From Wolbachia sp. (lineage in GTDB: Bacteria > Pseudomonadota > Alphaproteobacteria > Rickettsiales > Anaplasmataceae), in the NCBI GenBank assembly GCA_022836975.1, contig JAIXMJ010000040.1, positions 1 through 7,036 on the forward strand: 7,036 nucleotides of DNA, in the 5' to 3' direction. Positions 6,262-7,036 of the stretch are shown one piece after another (position 1 is the stretch's first letter; each line of letters opens with the position of its first letter). A program made the position numbers and the translations under genes. The notes below the pieces were generated by a model. The model did no database searches, was not told the DNA's origin, and worked only from the letters and a program-made list of their open reading frames with translations.

Positions 6262-6335
6262 CGTGCACTTTCTAAAATTGGCCTGATCTTTTCGAATTTT
6301 TCACGATCTATATCACTTGGGTATATGTTTCTCAT
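6162..6335 (-). pseudogene. Chimeric ORF: IS-A transposase N terminus fused to IS-B C terminus
   Basis: This 57-codon minus-strand frame has an ATG at 6335 and TGA at 6162-6164. Residues 1-25 (MRNIYPSDIDREKFEKIRPI, then LESAR) are the N terminus of the IS-A transposase. Residues 26-57 (FKIIADRYRNRRKRF...IYNFELIK) are the IS-B C terminus. The join at 6261/6262 is in frame. GGTAAATT upstream of the ATG offers only a weak ribosome binding site. No catalytic residue of the IS-A DDE core is included. It is a by-product of nested insertion and has no supported function, although an untruncated IS-A leader lies just upstream. Confidence 0.7.
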
Positions 6336-6449
6336 AATTTACCTTATTTCAACTACACTTTTCTTTATACTATATTCATAGATCGCGTACAAGCTCTTAC
6401 TTCAACTACACTCATCTTACCATATTTATAGATCGCGTACAGGCTCTAA
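6336..6449 (-). repeat. IS-A left end with a tandemly duplicated leader of about 50 bp
   Basis: On the minus strand the element begins TTAGAGCCTGTACGCGATC at 6449. This matches the first 11 bases of the right-end repeat TTAGAGCCTGTTCACAATC (inverse of 7018-7036). After 50 bp the same end recurs as TAAGAGCTTGTACGCGATC (6399). Each copy continues through CTAT(A/G)AATAT and GTGTAGTTGAA, with the spacing differing by a few bases. The second copy leads to the transposase ATG at 6335. Only the outer unit sits at the boundary with IS-B sequence. Confidence 0.75.
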
Positions 6450-6508
6450 AGCCTTTACATAATCTGACCTTTGTCCGGCAGTAACAAAAAATCTTAATGG
6501 ATTGCCGA
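6450..6508 (-). pseudogene. Internal fragment of IS-B-like transposase
   Basis: The minus strand reads LGNPLRFFVTAGQRSDYVKAL without a stop, the region after the first catalytic Asp in many IS5-superfamily transposases (G-NP-R-x-x-x-T-x-GQ-x-x-D). It ends on the 6450 side exactly where the IS-A terminal repeat begins, suggesting that IS-A inserted into an IS-B copy. On the 6508 side it abuts the plus-strand IS-A copy. Whether it belongs to the same element as the 115-bp arms is inference. Confidence 0.6.
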
Positions 6509-6655
6509 GAATGGTTGGTAGAGCAAGAGAAAATCTCTCCAAAGTTCAGAGTATACTGGTTGATGCAGGTTATACAGGGGAAAATTTTGCAACTCAAATA
6601 AAGACAATTATTGGTGCAACTGTTAAAGTAATAAAGCGCAATGAGCTACATTCAT
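6508..6655 (+). pseudogene. Second IS-A transposase copy, middle part
   Basis: The plus strand reads MVGRARENLSKVQSILVDAG, continuing YTGENFATQIKTIIG to KRNELHS, identical at protein level to residues 76-123 of the minus-strand copy. By eye only two synonymous bases differ (AAATCAAG/AAATAAAG and GTCAAA/GTTAAA). It contains the second catalytic Asp (ILVDAGYTGE) but not the first. The frame is entered from unrelated sequence, and after HS it runs into the MITE-like insert (LDPLRSTAKYFEYGVVQK, stop at 6709-6711). The true continuation is at 6873. Confidence 0.88.
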
Positions 6656-6872
6656 TAGATCCTCTGCGAAGCACTGCGAAGTATTTTGAGTATGGAGTAG
6701 TCCAAAAGTAGAATTAGCTAAAAACCATGTTTTAGATTCACAAGACCAGCTATTATGCGGTCTTTTTACTACTTCTTTGTAATTCATTCCCATATTTTTA
6801 TTTTAAAAATAATATTCTACTCCCTTATTTATTTCTTCTCACTTATTTTTTTGTAGCTTTGCAGAGGGTCTA
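6656..6872 (+). mobile_element. 217-bp MITE-like insertion in the IS-A transposase
   Basis: The uninterrupted sister copy (5695-5715, minus) reads ATTCATTTGTTG; here the same codons are split after ATTCAT and resume with TTTGTTG. The inserted piece starts TAGATCCTCTGCGAAG and ends CTTTGCAGAGGGTCTA, inverted repeats matching at 14 of 16 positions, including outer TA dinucleotides. It has no coding capacity beyond short frames. Inside lie a terminator-like hairpin (6743-6768) and an A/T palindrome near 6795-6813. It looks like a non-autonomous element needing a transposase in trans. A target duplication cannot be fixed: one extra T is visible, and the terminal TA may be part of it. Confidence 0.75.
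6743..6768 (+). terminator. Rho-independent terminator-like hairpin inside the MITE
   Basis: AAGACC (6743-6748) pairs with GGTCTT (6760-6765). The stem extends by GC/GC around a bulged A with loop TATTAT, and a T run follows (6764-6768). It would stop plus-strand transcripts entering the transposase remnant. No gene ends here, so it is probably carried by the element itself. Confidence 0.55.
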
Positions 6873-7025
6873 TTTGTTGTATTGCCAAAAAGATGGGTTG
6901 TAGAGAGGTCTTTTGCCTGGCTAGATAAATGTAGGAGGTTATGGAAAAACTGTGAAAGAAAGCTTAATACTAGCCTGCAAATGGTTGTTTTAGCTTTCTC
7001 TGTTCTATTGTTAAAAAGATTGTGA
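6873..7025 (+). pseudogene. Second IS-A transposase copy, C-terminal part
   Basis: These 50 codons plus TGA give FVVLPKRWVVERSFAWLDKC, then RRLWKNCERK and LNTSLQMVVLAFSVLLLKRL. This is the C terminus of the IS5-type transposase with the third catalytic residue (E in WVVERS). It directly continues the frame broken at 6655 and supplies the tail absent from the minus-strand copy. Only two bases differ from that copy over their shared part. With the first catalytic Asp region absent the copy is dead. Confidence 0.9.
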
Positions 7026-7036
7026 ACAGGCTCTAA
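7018..7036 (+). repeat. IS-A right terminal inverted repeat
   Basis: GATTGTGAACAGGCTCTAA closes the window. Its inverse, TTAGAGCCTGTTCACAATC, matches the IS-A left end at 6449 for the first 11 bases and the relic end at 5285-5303 with two changes. The right flank is outside the window. Confidence 0.8.

Noticed and set aside
6336..6449. CRISPR-like repeat pair
   Set aside because: There are only two units, directly adjacent without spacers, and they match the IS terminal repeat.
5285..7036. Novel multi-gene defence or effector system in the right part of the window
   Set aside because: Every recognisable piece can be traced to IS5-type transposases, their ends or a MITE. No other coding sequence remains.

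Overview
The window looks like a piece of an AT-rich alphaproteobacterial genome of the Rickettsiales type (obligate intracellular bacteria). This rests on the AT-rich housekeeping genes, the grpE-trpS pair, and the dense, decayed IS5-type transposase remnants close to those seen in Rickettsia, Wolbachia and Orientia genomes. The genus cannot be fixed from the sequence alone.

Layout. (1) 1-2900, plus strand: the distal str operon, with the last codons of rpsG (ribosomal protein S7), a complete fusA (EF-G) and a tuf gene (EF-Tu) that keeps its whole GTPase domain but breaks off at codon 219. (2) About 2866-3175: a stretch richer in G+C that replaces the rest of tuf. One of its frames (2998-3183) reads like the gag polyprotein of a eukaryotic LTR retrotransposon. 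It may be host DNA captured by the symbiont, or an assembly chimera. (3) 3176-3571: a 131-residue orphan ORF with a duplicated PVLYQ-QRNP motif and a charged C-terminal tail, probably cut at its 5' end by the same event. (4) 3593-5227, minus strand: grpE and trpS, overlapping by four bases, with a plausible promoter upstream and a 15-bp perfect hairpin over the trpS stop codon. (5) 5285-7036: a mosaic of IS fragments. At least two IS5-superfamily elements are involved, called IS-A and IS-B here. They are cut into pieces, inserted into each other and partly duplicated in opposite orientation. Landmarks are a perfect 115-bp inverted repeat of the IS-B 3' end around an IS-A catalytic core, a tandemly doubled IS-A left end, an internally deleted IS-A relic, and a second IS-A copy split by a 217-bp MITE-like element with its own inverted repeats. 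The window ends exactly on an IS-A terminal repeat.

The housekeeping genes serve translation (S7, EF-G, EF-Tu, TrpRS) and protein folding (GrpE). The tuf fragment cannot make a working elongation factor, so an intact tuf must exist elsewhere if this assembly is right. No transposase in the window is complete. The most surprising element is the gag-like insert inside the bacterial str operon. I see no CRISPR array, tRNA or phage module, and no coherent new multi-gene system.
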